From NCBI GenBank assembly GCA_963205185.1, contig CAUJHZ010000045.1, positions 1 to 64,000 on the forward strand: a DNA stretch of 64,000 bases, in the 5' to 3' direction. Source of the stretch: Planctomycetota bacterium (GTDB taxonomy: Bacteria > Planctomycetota > Phycisphaerae > Phycisphaerales > UBA5793). Every line of letters starts with the position of its first letter. Within the stretch, counting starts at the first letter, position 1. Below, in pieces: positions 20,013 to 34,900 of the stretch. Both the position numbers and the translations under genes were made by a program. The notes below the pieces were generated by a model, which saw nothing but the letters and a program-made list of their open reading frames with translations, was not told the origin of the DNA and searched no databases.

Positions 20013-20540
20013 ATGATCACCAAACAGTGCGACAAGTGCAACAAGACGCTCGAGTTTTCGGATTCCTATGCCGGGCGGAGGGTGGAGTGCCCGGACTGCG
20101 GCGACGTCAATCTGATGCCCGGCGCGCCAGCCGGTGCGGCCGGCGATCGGGCTCAGGCCGCCGGCCTGCCTCCGGACAGCGGACCAGAGAAGGAAGTCAT
20201 GGTCCTGGCGCCGGCCAACTGGCGGGCTCATCCGTTCCTGATGATCTTCACGCTGGGCATCGGCACGCTCATCCTCTGGTTCCGCAACCTCGGCAACCGG
20301 CTCTACATCACCAACAAACGCACGATCCTCCGCTCCGGGTTCTTCAGCAAGAGCACGACCGAAGTCATGCACGACCACGTGCGCAACGTGCAGGTCGAGC
20401 AGTCGTTCCTCAACCGCATCTTCAACGTCGGAACGATCGGGATCTCGAGTTCGGGCCAGGACGGCGTGGAGATCGTCGCGCACTCCGTGCCCCGGCCGAT
20501 GCAGGTGAAGAAGACCATCGACCTCTATCGCCCGATGTGA
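20013..20540 (+). CDS. Zinc-ribbon and bPH2 (PH-like) domain membrane protein
   Basis: The 175-residue protein begins with a zinc ribbon (CDKCNK and CPDCG, residues 6-31). A linker leads to a hydrophobic segment (HPFLMIFTLGIGTLILWF) and a bacterial PH domain (LYITNKRTILRSGFFSK, VQVEQSFLNRIFNVGTIGISSSG). Such proteins sit at the membrane; their role is mostly unknown. AGGAAG precedes the ATG by 4 bases. Confidence 0.8.
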   Translation: MITKQCDKCNKTLEFSDSYAGRRVECPDCGDVNLMPGAPAGAAGDRAQAAGLPPDSGPEKEVMVLAPANWRAHPFLMIFTLGIGTLILWFRNLGNRLYITNKRTILRSGFFSKSTTEVMHDHVRNVQVEQSFLNRIFNVGTIGISSSGQDGVEIVAHSVPRPMQVKKTIDLYRPM

Positions 20541-20583
20541 TGCGCCCCCGCCCCCGGGCGCTGCATGCAGGATACACTGTCGC

Positions 20584-21108
20584 ATGACGATGACGACTCG
20601 CGCCGATCGGACTCTGCTGGCGATGCTGTTGAGCGCAGCGCTCGGTTTATGCGCGCTGTGCACGGGGTGCGCGACCTCCGCCCCGCGCGTGGGCACGCCG
20701 GATGATTTCAGTCTCGATCTGGCCGTGCTCCCCCCGGCCGGAGCCAGCCGCAACAGTGACGTGGCGCAGCACTACATCCTCCACGCCGACGGCACGCTGC
20801 GCGCCGCTCGCGGTCCGGCCGGCGCGCCCGATGCCTATCCCGGCCAGGCGAGGCGGCTCTCATCGGCCCAGATGACGGAACTGCTCAATCTCGCTCGGCA
20901 GGCCATGACGCAGGCGGCGCAGGCGCAATCGATCGAGCCGATGCAGTGGCTGCATGAAGAGCCGCTCGAGACTGGTCCGGCAATCCTGCTGTGGGTGCGC
21001 GACTCGGGAGAGGAGCAGTCAGCGCGGTTCAACTCCGAAGGCGGCCAGTTGCCGGCGCCGGCGGAGAGGATCCGACGTCGCCTGCAGGAACTGGCGCTTC
21101 TGCGCTGA
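20584..21108 (+). CDS. Putative lipoprotein
   Basis: A 174-residue protein with a lipoprotein signal ending in ALCTGC. The mature part has no family I recognise. It contains an Asp/Gly strand region (HYILHADGTLRAARG) and a helical section (SSAQMTELLNLARQAM). It lies between the PH-domain gene and the Hsp70 gene on the same strand, with 43- and 27-base gaps, so the three could share a transcript. Confidence 0.7.
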   Translation: MTMTTRADRTLLAMLLSAALGLCALCTGCATSAPRVGTPDDFSLDLAVLPPAGASRNSDVAQHYILHADGTLRAARGPAGAPDAYPGQARRLSSAQMTELLNLARQAMTQAAQAQSIEPMQWLHEEPLETGPAILLWVRDSGEEQSARFNSEGGQLPAPAERIRRRLQELALLR

Positions 21109-21135
21109 CGGCGCGTCCGCCCCTACGATTCAGCA

Positions 21136-23007
21136 ATGAATCAGTCCACCGATCCGGAACTCATCGTCGGCATCGATCTCGGCACGACGAACAGCCTCGT
21201 CGCGTTCTGTGATGATCGCGGGCCGCGCGTTCTGCTCGATGAGTCCACCCAGGCGCTGCTGCCCTCGGTCGTGCGGATCGACGCCGACGGGCGGATGACC
21301 ATCGGCCGCGAAGCGCGCGATCATGCAGTCGAGTACCCGCGCGAGACCGTGCACAGCGTGAAGCGGCTCATGGGCCAGACGATTGACCAGGTGCGCGGCG
21401 ATCTCGACTATCTCAGTTATGAGGTCGCCGCCGGCGAGGGAGCGGCAGCGCGGCTGCGCGTGCACGATCGGCTGCTGAGCCCGCAGGAGATCAGCGCCGC
21501 CATTCTCGCGAGGCTGCGCGAGATTGCCCAGGCGGCCCTGCGCCGGCCCGTCGGCAAGGCGGTCATCACCGTCCCCGCGTATTTCGACGATGCGCAGCGG
21601 CAGGCGACGCGCGATGCCGGCCGATTCGCCGGGCTCGAGGTCGCGCGGATCATCAACGAGCCGACCGCCGCGGCCCTGGCCTACGGCATCGGCCGCTCGG
21701 GCGAAGCCGAGACCATTGCCGTGTACGACCTTGGCGGCGGGACGTTTGACATCTCTATTCTCCAGATCATCCCGCCCAGCGGCGCCGACGCCTCAATCGA
21801 CAGCGCGTTCTTCCAGGTCCGATCAACCGCGGGCGACACGCACCTCGGCGGCGACGACGTCGATCGACTCATCGTCGAACTGGTGCAGCGCGAGATTCGC
21901 GCTCAACACGGCCTGGCGCTCGAGTTTCCGCCATCCACGCGCCAGGCCCTGCGCCGCTTTGCGGAAGCGACGAAGATACGCCTGAGCAGCGAGGACTCTG
22001 CAGCCATCCAGATCGATCTCGGCGACGGCCGCACGTACGAGCGCACCATCACGCGCGACGAATTCGAGACGATGATCGCGCCCTGGGTCGATCGGACCAT
22101 CGACGCATGCAGGCGGGCCCTGCGCGACGCCAGACTCGAGCCCGGCGAAATCGACCGGGTCGTGATGGTCGGCGGCTCGACGCGCATCCCGCTCGTGCGC
22201 CAGCGCGTCGGGGCGTTTTTTGAGACCAACCCCTACACCGCGATCGATCCGGACCAGGTCGTCGCGCTGGGCGCGGCGGTGCAGGCCGCTATTCTCAGCG
22301 GATCGCAGCAGGCGGCGCTTCTGCTGGATGTGATCCCGCTGAGCCTGGGCATCGAAACCATGGGCGGCGCCGTGGCCAAACTCATCATGCGCAACAGCAC
22401 CGTGCCCTGTCAGGCCACGGAGCGCTTCAGCACCTCCGTCGATGGACAGACTTCGATCAAGATTCACGTCCTCCAGGGCGAGCGCGAACTGGCAGGCGAC
22501 TGCCGGTCGCTGGGAGAGTTTCACCTGCGCGGCATCCCGCCGATGCCCGCCGGCATCCCGCAACTCGAAGTCTCTTTCCACATCGACGTCAATGGCATTC
22601 TCGATGTGACGGCAGTCGAACGGCGCAGCGGCAAGCGGGCGGCAGTGCAGATCGTCGCGAACCACGGGCTGACGGCTGCGGAAGTCGATCGCATCGAGCG
22701 CGACTCGATTTCCCACGCGCGCAGCGACATGAAACTGCACCGCATCATCGACCTGCGCGTTAATGCCGCGCTCGATCTCAAGTGGATCCGCGACGCCATC
22801 AAGCGCGTGGAGGGCGAGATTCCGCCGGACTACCGGCGCGAATTGGATGGGCGCATCGCCGCACTGCAGCGATTCGTCGACGAGAGCGAGCGCGAGCCGC
22901 AATCGGTCGATGCCGACGCGTTTCACGCCGCGAAGGAAGAACTGGACCGGGCGTCCGTGCGGCTGCACGAACTGAGCATCGCCCGCTCACTGCGCGACGA
23001 GGGTTGA
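21136..23007 (+). CDS. Hsp70-family chaperone, HscA/DnaK-like
   Basis: A 623-residue Hsp70. The nucleotide-binding domain shows [61 protein letters not shown] and [12 protein letters not shown]. The substrate domain follows ([25 protein letters not shown]-like region near 490). The C-terminal helical part diverges from DnaK and is closer to HscA, which works on iron-sulfur cluster assembly. No iscU or hscB is nearby, so the assignment to HscA is tentative. No strong ribosome binding site is seen. Its last 21 bases overlap the convergent gene. Confidence 0.85.
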   Translation: MNQSTDPELIVGIDLGTTNSLVAFCDDRGPRVLLDESTQALLPSVVRIDADGRMTIGREARDHAVEYPRETVHSVKRLMGQTIDQVRGDLDYLSYEVAAGEGAAARLRVHDRLLSPQEISAAILARLREIAQAALRRPVGKAVITVPAYFDDAQRQATRDAGRFAGLEVARIINEPTAAALAYGIGRSGEAETIAVYDLGGGTFDISILQIIPPSGADASIDSAFFQVRSTAGDTHLGGDDVDRLIVELVQREIRAQHGLALEFPPSTRQALRRFAEATKIRLSSEDSAAIQIDLGDGRTYERTITRDEFETMIAPWVDRTIDACRRALRDARLEPGEIDRVVMVGGSTRIPLVRQRVGAFFETNPYTAIDPDQVVALGAAVQAAILSGSQQAALLLDVIPLSLGIETMGGAVAKLIMRNSTVPCQATERFSTSVDGQTSIKIHVLQGERELAGDCRSLGEFHLRGIPPMPAGIPQLEVSFHIDVNGILDVTAVERRSGKRAAVQIVANHGLTAAEVDRIERDSISHARSDMKLHRIIDLRVNAALDLKWIRDAIKRVEGEIPPDYRRELDGRIAALQRFVDESEREPQSVDADAFHAAKEELDRASVRLHELSIARSLRDEG

Positions 23008-23658
23008 TTCGATCGCATCAGCCGCGTCGAGCAGGATCTGCGCGCTGAGCGGATCGGGCCTTCCGTTGAGCACGATGCAGTTGCTTACGAGGGTCTCGGC
23101 AAAGTGTCGGGATTCGGCGCTGCCGTGCAGCAGAAACACGTGCGCTGCCCAGGGCCGGTTAGTCGCGTTGTCGGGCTGGGTGTGCTGCAGGTGCCAGGTC
23201 ACCGCGCTGGCAAGTCGCGATCCAAGTTCGGGGCGGGATCGTCGGGCTCTGTGCCAGAGGGCGTGCAGAGCGGAGAGTTCTGTCTCGGTCCAGACTTCGA
23301 TGGTCTGGTAGAGGTCCTGGCGGAACAGTGGGCCGCCGCCGGCGGGGTCGATCCAGCGGTCCACCGGCAGCCCGGCCGCGCCGGTGAGCAGTCCCCACCA
23401 GAGAGCCGCGTCGTCGCGGGCCAGTTGGACCGGGCGGGCTGAGAGGCTCCCTGAGAGATCCTGGTGCTGCTGACGATTCTGCAACGCCCATCGCCAGGCC
23501 AGAAACGCCGCGGCGGAAGAATGCGGGTGCTCAAGCGCTGCGCGCCCCTGGGCAAGAAGATCGACGCCGCTGACGACCGGTGCGGCGAGAAACCGCAAGT
23601 GTTCGACCCACCTTTGCAGGTTGCCGCCGACGGAGCAGCGGCCTTGCTTTTCTGCCAT
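22987..23658 (-). CDS. Protein of unknown function
   Basis: A 223-residue, Trp- and Ala-rich soluble protein without a signal peptide or a motif I recognise. It looks mostly helical ([27 protein letters not shown]). Its stop overlaps the end of the Hsp70 gene by 21 bases, tail to tail. It is supported as a gene because the frame is open, the gap between flanking genes would otherwise be 700 bases, and codon-position GC is gene-like. Confidence 0.6.
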   Translation of the reverse strand: MAEKQGRCSVGGNLQRWVEHLRFLAAPVVSGVDLLAQGRAALEHPHSSAAAFLAWRWALQNRQQHQDLSGSLSARPVQLARDDAALWWGLLTGAAGLPVDRWIDPAGGGPLFRQDLYQTIEVWTETELSALHALWHRARRSRPELGSRLASAVTWHLQHTQPDNATNRPWAAHVFLLHGSAESRHFAETLVSNCIVLNGRPDPLSAQILLDAADAIESTLVAQ

Positions 23659-23717
23659 TTCCGATCATACTCGAACTCCTGACTTCACGCGCGAGCCTGA
23701 CCGTTTATACTCACCTC

Positions 23718-24074
23718 ATGGCGATAGTCGGACACACGCACGACACGTCGATTCACCGCCGCATGTGCGTGCGCTGCGGCTACGACGGGCGCGGAGTCCG
23801 CGAGGGCGTGTTCCGGACTGCCGATCCGTGGTGCCCGAATTGCGGGTGCGACTTCCGCCGCCGCCCGCCGCTCAGTTACGCCGAGATGGAAGGCCTCTGC
23901 GGCATCCCGTACACCTCGGTCGAGCCGGTGGTGCCCAGCCCCGCGCGGCGAAAGCGAAACGCCCGGGCCTGGCTGCAGCGCTTCGAACGCTGTCTCGCAG
24001 CCATTTTCGTGCTGCTCGTCAGCGCCGTCGTGCTCGGCCAACTCGTGTACATGGGGCTGTCGGTGATCGGGTGA
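23718..24074 (+). CDS. Small membrane protein with zinc ribbon
   Basis: A 118-residue protein with a four-Cys zinc ribbon (CVRCGYDGRG and CPNCG, residues 16-45) and one C-terminal transmembrane segment (AAIFVLLVSAVVLGQLVYMGL). The start at 23718 is chosen because it places the ribbon at the N-terminus; the frame upstream lacks homology to anything I know. It is convergent with ligA. Function unknown. Confidence 0.65.
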   Translation: MAIVGHTHDTSIHRRMCVRCGYDGRGVREGVFRTADPWCPNCGCDFRRRPPLSYAEMEGLCGIPYTSVEPVVPSPARRKRNARAWLQRFERCLAAIFVLLVSAVVLGQLVYMGLSVIG

Positions 24075-24079
24075 TGGTG

Positions 24080-28505
<4,426 letters not shown>

Positions 28506-28527
28506 CACCGGCTCCCGCGCGAAGTGC

Positions 28528-28563
28528 AAAGAACATCACCACACGCAGGCGCGTGTGGTGATG
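28528..28563 (-). terminator. Long hairpin between the TPR/alpha-CTD gene and priA
   Basis: CATCACCACACGC and GCGTGTGGTGATG (28534-28563) form a perfect 13-bp stem with a 4-base loop. On the minus strand TTCTTT follows directly. It should end the transcript of the TPR/alpha-CTD gene. It sits only 28 bases before the priA start, so it could also act on priA expression. Confidence 0.65.
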
Positions 28564-28604
28564 CAAGTGTATCGGGCCGATCCGGCAGCGCGAGGCGCCG
28601 CGGC

Positions 28605-29555
28605 TCACTCGTTGCCGATTTCACGAAGCCCCAGGCCGAGTTCGGAGAGCTTGTCGCGCACTTCGAGAAGGCTCGTCGTGCCGAAGTTCTTCACGCCCAG
28701 CAGTTCCGCCTCTGTCCGGGCGCAGAGGTCGCCGATCGACTGTACGTCGAGCAGTTGCAGCGCCTTTCGGGCGCGGACGGACAGCTCGAGATCGGAAACG
28801 GGCTTGTTGAGCAGGTGCTCCTGCGGCGTGCCGCGCAGCTGCTCGTACACCGCGTTGCGCAGCACGTTGTGCTGCTCATCGAGGCCCTGGCCGAGGCGCA
28901 GGCCCTTGGCGGCGAGCATGTCCTTGATCTCCTGCAGGCTCGTCTCGCCGAAGTTCTTGTAGCCGAGCAGTTCGGCTTCGGTGATGCGGAGCAGGTCGCC
29001 CAGCGAGCGGATGTTCATCTTCTTGAGGCAGTTGCGGGCCCGCACCGAGAGTTCGAAATCGGTCACCGGCGTATCGAGCAGCGCGTTGCGCTTGGTCATG
29101 TCGCGCTCGATGTCCTCATCCACTTCCATGTCGAAAGACGCCTCGACGTCTTTCATATAGCGCAGGGCCCGGGCGTGGTTGGGCTCGGTCTCGAGCACCT
29201 GGCGCAGGCACTTTTCGGCCCGCCGATAGCTGCCGCGATCTTCGTAGCAGATGGCCAGGTTCATGAGCGCGTTGATGTGGGCCGGCTGAAGTTCGACGCA
29301 GCGCTCGTACGTCGCCATCGCCTCGTCTTCTTCGCCGACGAGATCGAGTGCGAAGGCGAGTTTGAACATCGCCTCGCCGTTCTCGGGATCAAACTGGACG
29401 GCCCGTCGGTACTGCTCGATCGCGCCGTAGCGGTCGCCCGCCTTTTCGGCGTTGCTGCCGGCCACGAAATGCTCGCGGCTGGCCTGCGGGTCGCGGTTGA
29501 CCGCCTGCCCTGACGAGCCGATCAGAATATCCATCACATCTTGCGGCATACGCAT
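28605..29555 (-). CDS. TPR protein with two RNA polymerase alpha C-terminal domains
   Basis: A 316-residue protein. Residues about 20-135 are TPR repeats (AIEQYRRAVQFDPENGEAM, ATYERCVELQPAHINALMN, AEKCLRQVLETEPNH). Two copies of the RpoA C-terminal domain follow (about 148-215 and 235-310), with VRARNCL and NFGETSLQEIKD in copy 1, VRARKAL and NFGTTSL in copy 2. Copy 1 keeps equivalents of E. coli alpha R265, N268, C269, G296, S299 and E302; copy 2 has lost N268 and C269. The alpha subunit N-terminal domain is absent, so it is not RpoA. It may contact DNA or transcription factors. GGAG precedes two nearby ATGs (29555, 29549). Confidence 0.88.
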   Translation of the reverse strand: MRMPQDVMDILIGSSGQAVNRDPQASREHFVAGSNAEKAGDRYGAIEQYRRAVQFDPENGEAMFKLAFALDLVGEEDEAMATYERCVELQPAHINALMNLAICYEDRGSYRRAEKCLRQVLETEPNHARALRYMKDVEASFDMEVDEDIERDMTKRNALLDTPVTDFELSVRARNCLKKMNIRSLGDLLRITEAELLGYKNFGETSLQEIKDMLAAKGLRLGQGLDEQHNVLRNAVYEQLRGTPQEHLLNKPVSDLELSVRARKALQLLDVQSIGDLCARTEAELLGVKNFGTTSLLEVRDKLSELGLGLREIGNE

Positions 29556-29707
29556 GGTCTCCGGTTGGGGCTGTTGGACGCCTCGCCCAAGCCGCACGGC
29601 TGCGGCGTGGCGCCGGCGCTCACGACACCAATGATAGCGCTGCAGCCGCATCCGGAGAACACCCGAATTCGTCCGCAGGCCGAACCGCCCTGCGAAGCGG
29701 CGCGGGC

Positions 29708-29729
29708 GGTTCTATACTGGCCCAGAACC
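29708..29729. promoter_or_regulatory. Inverted repeat with -10-like box before the carbonic-anhydrase-like gene
   Basis: GGTTCT (29708) and AGAACC (ending 29729) form 6-base arms 10 bases apart, ending at the base before the ATG. TATACT at 29713-29718 overlaps the left arm. No ribosome binding site is present, so a very short or absent leader is possible. The interpretation is tentative. Confidence 0.35.
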
Positions 29730-30188
29730 ATGCCAGAACAGAACTACGACAGCCGAATCCCTTACGAACAGCACCGCATCCACGCCGCCGCGATCTACTG
29801 TTCGGACGGCCGCGTGGGCGAGCACTTCGATGACTTCCTGCAGAACGGCCTGCAACTGCCGCGCTACGACCGGGTCGCGCTCCCGGGCGGGCCCGCGTGC
29901 CTGGCCGGGCACCCGCAGGCAACATTCGAAGAGAAGAGCGTCATCGACGAGCTGCAGTTCCTCGTGGATGTGCACGGCCTCAAGCGGGTCATCCTCATCG
30001 CCCACCAGGGCTGCGCGTTCTACTCGACGCGCCTGCAACTGCAGGACCATCGCCTCGAACTCGTGCAGAAAGCCGACCTCGTCCGCGCCACGGCGATGGT
30101 GCAGAGCGTAACGAAAGTGAACCACATCGACGCTTATTTCGCGAGACTCATCGACAACGCCATCCGCTTCGAGCCGGTCGAGGTTTGA
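29730..30188 (+). CDS. Small beta-carbonic-anhydrase-like protein
   Basis: The 152-residue protein has the zinc motifs of beta-carbonic anhydrase: CSDGR (Cys-x-Asp-x-Arg, residues 24-28) and HQGC (His-x-x-Cys, near 93-96). The core strands are AAAIYCSDGRVG, RVALPGGPACL and RVILIAHQGCAFY. It is shorter than typical beta-CAs (about 190-230). The substrate-pocket features cannot be checked. It may hydrate CO2 or be one of the related small zinc proteins of other activity. It starts just after a divergent gap shared with the TPR/alpha-CTD gene. Confidence 0.75.
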   Translation: MPEQNYDSRIPYEQHRIHAAAIYCSDGRVGEHFDDFLQNGLQLPRYDRVALPGGPACLAGHPQATFEEKSVIDELQFLVDVHGLKRVILIAHQGCAFYSTRLQLQDHRLELVQKADLVRATAMVQSVTKVNHIDAYFARLIDNAIRFEPVEV

Positions 30189-30212
30189 GTGGCGAGCAGC
30201 GGTAGGACGACA

Positions 30213-31751
30213 CTACTCCACCAACGCCACATTGGATGGTGCGCAGTCGAACAGGTCGATTGCCTGGACATACACACTGCCGCATGCGGGTGGCGGGACA
30301 GATGCATTGAATGAAGCAGATCCATCGCCAGCCACTTGCAGCACGGCTGCCAACCGTGTTGATGCGTCGAGGCCGAGCACAGTACCGGCACATGGGTTTC
30401 CTTGAGGAATCCGAAGGTGGCCTGTTCCCGAGGAATACAGCAATGCGGCACGCGCGTTCTCGGTTGCTCCGACCAGTTTGATGTGTATTCGGCCCGGGCA
30501 TGGTCCATGAACACTGAGCAACGGGCCACCATGAACATCGAAAAGGTATACGGCGCCCGCATATGCCCCCAGATCGTCGTCGGACGGCAGACTCGCACAC
30601 AGAGTCGCGTCACACATCGCCAGAGCACCCGGAAATTTGTCCGCAATGTAGCCATCGTGGGGGTAGACCTTCCCAAGCTGCTCTGCCGTTCGTACGTCGA
30701 ATAAGTAGGCTGAACCGGAATTGGAGCCGTTTGCATCGTCGTGCGGCACACCGATCACGGAAACGGTTTCGTTGAGAGTCACAGTGGAACCGAGCCTGTC
30801 GCCGGCTTCTCCATCGGAAGCGGTCAGTTTCGCGAGTTCCATGCCCGAGTTTACGTCAAACAGATAGGCCGCGCCCGCATCCTGGCCCTTCTCATCATCT
30901 CCCCATGCACCGATGACTGCAAGTCCCTTTCCAGATGGACCTCCAATCGCGCCCGCTCTGCCAAAGTGATTTTCGGGCGCCGCATCATGCGGGAGCAATC
31001 TGAACAACTGCTGGCCGGTGCGGGCGTCGAAGAGATATGCTCGACCGGATCGTCCCGTGTTGTTCGCACTTGGAGCTGTGATCAACACCACATTGTCAGC
31101 GCTGATCTGTACAATGAACCCGAACGTGTCAGATGTTACTCCATCGCCAGCCAGCAATTTCAGCAGTTGTCGTGGCTGCCTTGGATCAGACACGTCAAAG
31201 ATATACGCCACCCCCGCGCCGGCACCGAGAGTACCGTCACCCGGCGCACCGACAATCGCGATGTTCCCATGAATGGCGACCGAAGTTCCGAAATACTTGT
31301 CCAATGTCGGGTCGCTCGCATTGAGGATCGCCAGCAGCGCCCCGGTGCTGACTCGAAACAGGTATGCCGAACCTGAATTGCTCGCTTGACGATCGGCGTA
31401 CGGTGCTCCCACGAGAGCGAGCGTGCCGTCCGTTGCAACCGCTTCACCGAATCGCTCTCCATCGTTGACGGTGGTGAGTTTGAAGAGTTGTTCGCCTGTC
31501 GCGGCATTGAAGAGATACGCTGCCTGCTGCCTCGGGTCGACAGGAAAAGTCGATCCAACGATGAGCGTCGTTTCACTGAGCCCCACCGAAATGCCGAAGG
31601 CTCCGTATGTTCCACCGTCGGCCGCGTATAATTTGTGAGTTTGCAGCCCATGACACTGAGCGTTCGCCGTTGAGATCAGCATCCACTCAGTGCTGAAGAG
31701 CGTCAGGAATGCCACGATAACACGAACGACTTGGCGGCAAACTTGAGACAT
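30213..31751 (-). CDS. Secreted FG-GAP-like propeller protein with shared C-terminal domain
   Basis: A 512-residue protein with a Sec signal (ending STANAQ). The body has about seven propeller repeats of the kind GxSVAIxGNIAIVGAPxD followed by SGSAYLFD, as in FG-GAP/integrin-alpha-like proteins. Residues from about 412 to the end form the shared C-terminal domain (CPGR, CAGTVLGLD, ACGSVYVQAIDLFDC, SNVA), with paired cysteines. The ATG at 31751 has GGAGGG 7 bases upstream; a GTG lies 5 codons before. AT content is higher and the style less biased than in its neighbours. Confidence 0.8.
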   Translation of the reverse strand: MSQVCRQVVRVIVAFLTLFSTEWMLISTANAQCHGLQTHKLYAADGGTYGAFGISVGLSETTLIVGSTFPVDPRQQAAYLFNAATGEQLFKLTTVNDGERFGEAVATDGTLALVGAPYADRQASNSGSAYLFRVSTGALLAILNASDPTLDKYFGTSVAIHGNIAIVGAPGDGTLGAGAGVAYIFDVSDPRQPRQLLKLLAGDGVTSDTFGFIVQISADNVVLITAPSANNTGRSGRAYLFDARTGQQLFRLLPHDAAPENHFGRAGAIGGPSGKGLAVIGAWGDDEKGQDAGAAYLFDVNSGMELAKLTASDGEAGDRLGSTVTLNETVSVIGVPHDDANGSNSGSAYLFDVRTAEQLGKVYPHDGYIADKFPGALAMCDATLCASLPSDDDLGAYAGAVYLFDVHGGPLLSVHGPCPGRIHIKLVGATENARAALLYSSGTGHLRIPQGNPCAGTVLGLDASTRLAAVLQVAGDGSASFNASVPPPACGSVYVQAIDLFDCAPSNVALVE

Positions 31752-31946
31752 TCTTGGACCCTCCACGGGCCACGACTATCGGTGCGTCTGCGAGCGCCAA
31801 CACCGCTGGCCCTGACCACTGACCACCGCACAGACTTCCCACCGCCGCGCGGCATCCACGTCGACTCAGAGCAACTTGATGATAGCGCACAGAGCAAGCT
31901 GCCGGCCGAGGCTCACCGACCCTCCGATTCGGATGCCGAATTCGCG

Positions 31947-34900
31947 TCACTGATTCGACTTCAGCTTCTTCCGATACGTCTCGGCCTGCTCGGGCCGGTT
32001 CAACGCTTCGTAGCAATCGACGAGCCTGGCGATGGCTTCCTGCGTTGGGGCCTTGTCAACGCCGATGGTGTTTTCCAGCCCGGTGCTGGCCAGCAGTAGT
32101 TCCGCCTCGGCGCGCTGTGTCTGACCCATGCTCAACAGGCACATGCCGTAGCGGCCGTGGATGAACCATCGCCTCCACAGGTCTTCGGGCAGGACCCGGT
32201 CCGCCGCGGCTACGACCTGCGCGTAGATCGGCTCCGCCTCTGCATAGCGCTGCCGGCTGCGGAAGAACGCAGCCAGGTTGTTGCCCGCGAAGATGGTCTC
32301 CGGATCATCTTCACCCAATGACGTCTTGGTCGCCGCAGCGACGTCAGAGTACATCGCCAGCGCCTCTTCGTCCTTGCCCGCGTCATCGAGTATGAACGCC
32401 AGTTCGCCCTTTACGCGCAGCGTGCGCGCATCGCCCGCGCCATACACGGCGATTCGATCCGCCAGCAGCCGCTTGAACTCCGCCTCCGCCTCCGCGGGCC
32501 GGCCGCTCTGGTTGAGCAGATCGGCGTAGGTGAAGCGCGCATCCTGCACGGCCGGGTAGTCGCCGCCGAGGTGGTTTTCCGCATCATCAAGCACGCGCTG
32601 CAGCAGCGCCTCGGCCTGCTCGAACTGGTGCAGATCGACCATCGCCCGGGCCAGGTTGGCCGAGAACATGACGGTGTCAGCCTGGTACGGCCCGAGCACC
32701 GCGCGCACGTTGTCCAACAACGGCCCCAGCAGCGCCGCCGCCTGCTCCGGCTCGCTCTGCGCGATGAGCCAGGCGCCGAGGTTGTTCGCGGCCGACAGGG
32801 TAATGATCGATTCCTCGCCCCACTGTGCCTTGGCCCGTTCGTAAGCCTCCCGCAATTCCGCCTCGGCTTGCGCCACCGCGCCGGACGCCGCGAGCGCCGC
32901 GGCGTAGTTGGCGGTGACAATGACGGTCTCCGATCCAAACCCGCCCTCGATCTCTCTGTGCGCGGCAATCGTCTCCTTGAAGAGGGCAAACGCCTCGTCG
33001 AAGCGCCGCTGCAACGTCCGCAGTTGCGCCAGCGCGTTAGCGAATTCGAGCGTGTACTGATCGGTCGCGCCGTACGCGCTTCGGTGGCGCTCGAAGGACT
33101 GCGTGAGCGGACCGTCTGCTCCGTCAAGATCGTGCTGATCGAGACGAATGAGCCCCAGTCCGTTCATGGCCTGCAGCGTCAGTCGCGCATCGGGGCCGTT
33201 GATCCGGCTGGATTCTTCATATGCGCGCGTCAACAGCTTCTCCGCGTCGTCGTGAAGCCCGGTGTAGCGATAGAGGCTGCCCAGCGCGAATTGCATCGTC
33301 GCCGCCACGTCGGCATCGCGGCCAAGTTCGGCATCGAGCGCCGCCACGGCGGGATCGAGCACCTGGACGATGCGCGCCTGGCGTCCGAGTTCGTTGATGC
33401 GGGCCCGTTTGAACATGTCCTGCAGGTAGGCGACGACGCGCTGGCTCTTGGCCGCCTCGCGTTGCGCCGTGCGCCGCAGCTCGCGCTCGCGGAGAAAACC
33501 GACACCCAGGATCGCCAGCAGCACGGCCAGGACCACCAGCGCCGCAACTGACAGCCGCACGAGCCTCTGACGCCGGGCCGCCTGCTCGAGGCGCTGCAGG
33601 TGCTGGGCGCGCTCGCGCCGCCGCGCAGGGAGCGTCTCGAGCCGCTCGGCGAGTTCGGCAGCGGTTCGGAAGCGCCGGTCCGGATCGCCCTCGACGCACT
33701 TGGCGATGTCCTCGCGCAGCAGCGGGTCGTCAACATCGCGCTCCCACCCCACCGCCAGGGGCCGATCGAGATCGCCGACCGCCATCTGATAGAGCAGCAC
33801 GCCCAGGGCGTAGATGTCGCCCTGCACGGTGAACGCCTTGCCCACGAGCATTTCGGGCGGGGCGTACAGCCGCGTGCCGGTGCGGCTCGATTCATTCTCC
33901 ATGAGCAGGCCGGTGAATCCCGAAACCGTAATCTGGCGCGCCTCGAGTTCGGTTCGGTCGGCGAGCATGCCGATGCCGAAGTCGGAAAGACGCGGCCGCG
34001 GCTGCCCGTCCTTGATCTGGTGAATCAGAATGTTCGACGGCTTGATGTCCTTGTGCAGTACGCCGACCGAGTGCGCCGCCGCCACGGCGCGGGCGGTTCG
34101 CGCCACGAGATCCAGCCGCGTCTCGACGGGCACTTTGTCGATGCCGCCCTGGGCTCTGGCCCAGTTGCCCAGATCGCCCGCTTCGGTGAACTCCACTTCG
34201 AGGAAGTAGGGCGCCTCGTCGAGCTGCACTTCATAGAGTCGCGCGATGTCATCCCGATCGCCGAGCACCTCGCGCAGCAGGCGAAACAACGTCAGTTCGC
34301 GCTTGAGCGAGCGCAGCCGATCCTGATCGAAGCAGAACTTGAACGCGCGGTGCACGCGGGTCTTCTCGTGGACGCCGAGCCAGACTTCGCCAAAGCCGCC
34401 CTCGCCGATGCGGCGCTCGAGCTTCCATCCGCCGCGCGTCGGCACCTCCAGGCCGCTGGCCGGACGCCAGCCGAGGGTTTCATCTTCGCCGGGCGCCAGC
34501 GCGCGGTGCGCTTTCTCCGAATCGCGCGGCGCGTGCAGGGGCGACTGCCCTTCAGCGCCGACTTCGAACACCTCCAGCGGCTCATCCGTGCCCTTGAACT
34601 TGTACGGCCCATGCGCCATCCAGCGGATGACCAGCGCCGGCCCGCTCTCGATGGGCGGATGCTGGCGCACGTACTGGCGGGCGCTGTCAAACAGCGCTCG
34701 CGTGAGCAGAATCTGCCCGCCTTCGGCCAGTCCCATGACGCGCGCTGTCAGGTCGATGGCCAGGCCGGACAGTTTCGCTCCGCCTTCGGGATCGGGATCG
34801 AGTTCGGAAACCTCCCCGAGGTGCAGTCCGACGCGGACCAGCAGCGGCGACCTGGGCCAGTCTTCCCGCCGCATGGCATCCTGAAAGAGCAGCGCGAAGT

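Noticed and set aside
21136-23007. Assignment as the housekeeping DnaK
   Set aside because: The C-terminal part diverges from DnaK and no grpE or dnaJ is adjacent; HscA-like Hsp70 is the safer name.
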